From Chloroflexota bacterium (GTDB taxonomy: Bacteria > Chloroflexota > Anaerolineae > JACRMK01), in assembly GCA_016200765.1 (NCBI GenBank), contig JACQEC010000015.1, positions 1 through 7,081 of the forward strand: a stretch of 7,081 nt of DNA, given 5' to 3'. Each line of letters begins with the position of its first letter. Positions within the stretch are counted from its first letter, which is position 1. Shown here piece by piece: positions 6,712 to 7,081 of this stretch. The notes under the pieces were generated by a model. The model saw only the letters and a list, made by a program, of their open reading frames with translations. It was not told where the DNA came from and did not search any database. Position numbers and translations under genes: made by a program.

Positions 6712-7081
6712 TCAGCCGACCTGATGGCCGAGCCGCCGCGTCTTGCGCGGCTCCGCTTGCGCGCGGTCGGGCCAGATACGGCGAAAGATATACCACTGTT
6801 CGGGATACTGCCGGATGAACTGCTCCATGTTCGACGCCATCTGCTGGGTGATGTGTTGAACGCAGACATCTTTATCCTGTGCCGGGTCCGTGTAGATGGT
6901 TGGAAAGGTATGGCCATGGATGCGGCCATCGTCGCCCACAACCGCGTAGCCTTGAATGATGGGCGCGCCGGTATGATGGGCGAGCAGGGCGGCGGCCGCT
7001 GGAAAGTAGGCGGTCTCACCGAAGAATTGGACGGGCACGCCGCGATGGTCGTAGCGGATGCCCAGATCAAGGAACATGCCA
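6712..7081 (-). CDS. Second LPLAT-family acyltransferase, C-terminal part only
   Basis: Only about the last 123 residues are in the window. The gene enters from beyond base 7081 with no start visible; the Met at 7077 is internal. The sequence shows the distal LPLAT blocks: GVPVQFFGETAYFPAAAALLAHHTGAPIIQGYAV (recognisable by FFG, the Pro, and TGAPII), then an extended MEQFIRQYPEQWYIFRRIW segment near the end, with the PEQW motif typical of LpxL/HtrB-type enzymes. The catalytic HX4D/E box must lie upstream, outside the window. The protein ends with a basic Arg/Lys tail. The stop at 6712-6714 is 23 nt before the preferred start of the next acyltransferase, giving a tandem pair. The two differ clearly in sequence across the shared region, so this looks like an old duplication or two separate paralogues acting on different positions, not a recent copy. 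Confidence 0.85.
   Translation of the reverse strand, partial: GMFLDLGIRYDHRGVPVQFFGETAYFPAAAALLAHHTGAPIIQGYAVVGDDGRIHGHTFPTIYTDPAQDKDVCVQHITQQMASNMEQFIRQYPEQWYIFRRIWPDRAQAEPRKTRRLGHQVG

Overview
This is a compact bacterial window, roughly 60% G+C by eye. All seven recognisable genes lie on the minus strand, so transcription runs from high to low coordinates. The gene content suggests a lineage that makes inositol phospholipids and has a simple ABC exporter. A Chloroflexota-type genome would fit the ABC-2/SpoIIM fusion, the phosphatidylinositol-mannoside-like gene set and the short GC-rich intergenic repeats. An actinobacterium is the main alternative. The taxonomic call is inference only, since there is no rRNA or marker gene here.

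Lipid/glycolipid block (7081 down to 3958). In transcription order it holds the C-terminal part of a lysophospholipid acyltransferase (LPLAT) cut by the window edge, a second complete LPLAT of the LpxL/PatA type, a GT4 glycosyltransferase closely resembling mycobacterial PimA, and a CDP-alcohol phosphatidyltransferase resembling phosphatidylinositol-phosphate synthase (PgsA1/PIPS). Gaps are 3 to 23 nt, which is operon-like. Together the enzymes could make the inositol phospholipid headgroup, mannosylate it and acylate the glycolipid, as in phosphatidylinositol mannoside (PIM) synthesis. The gene order differs from the mycobacterial pgsA-patA-pimA arrangement, and there are two tandem acyltransferases.

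Intergenic 3820-3957. This is the only sizeable gap (138 nt). It contains an array of degenerate 7-bp units (3874-3957). A perfect 10-bp inverted repeat (3842-3851 / 3954-3963) flanks the array, and its left arm overlaps an extended -10 promoter for the downstream ABC genes.

ABC transporter block (3819 down to 1475). An ABC-2-type ATPase and its permease are translationally coupled by an ATGA overlap. The permease is unusual: an ordinary ABC-2 membrane half is fused to a SpoIIM (DUF95) membrane domain.

Hydantoinase block (1461 down to 1). The N-terminal 487 residues of an HyuA-type (N-methylhydantoinase A / 5-oxoprolinase) subunit start 13 nt after the permease stop. The C-terminus and any HyuB partner lie outside the window. 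A GC-rich hairpin with a tandem 10-mer sits in the 5' end of this gene and makes its true start uncertain. No tRNA, rRNA, CRISPR array, transposase or phage gene was seen.
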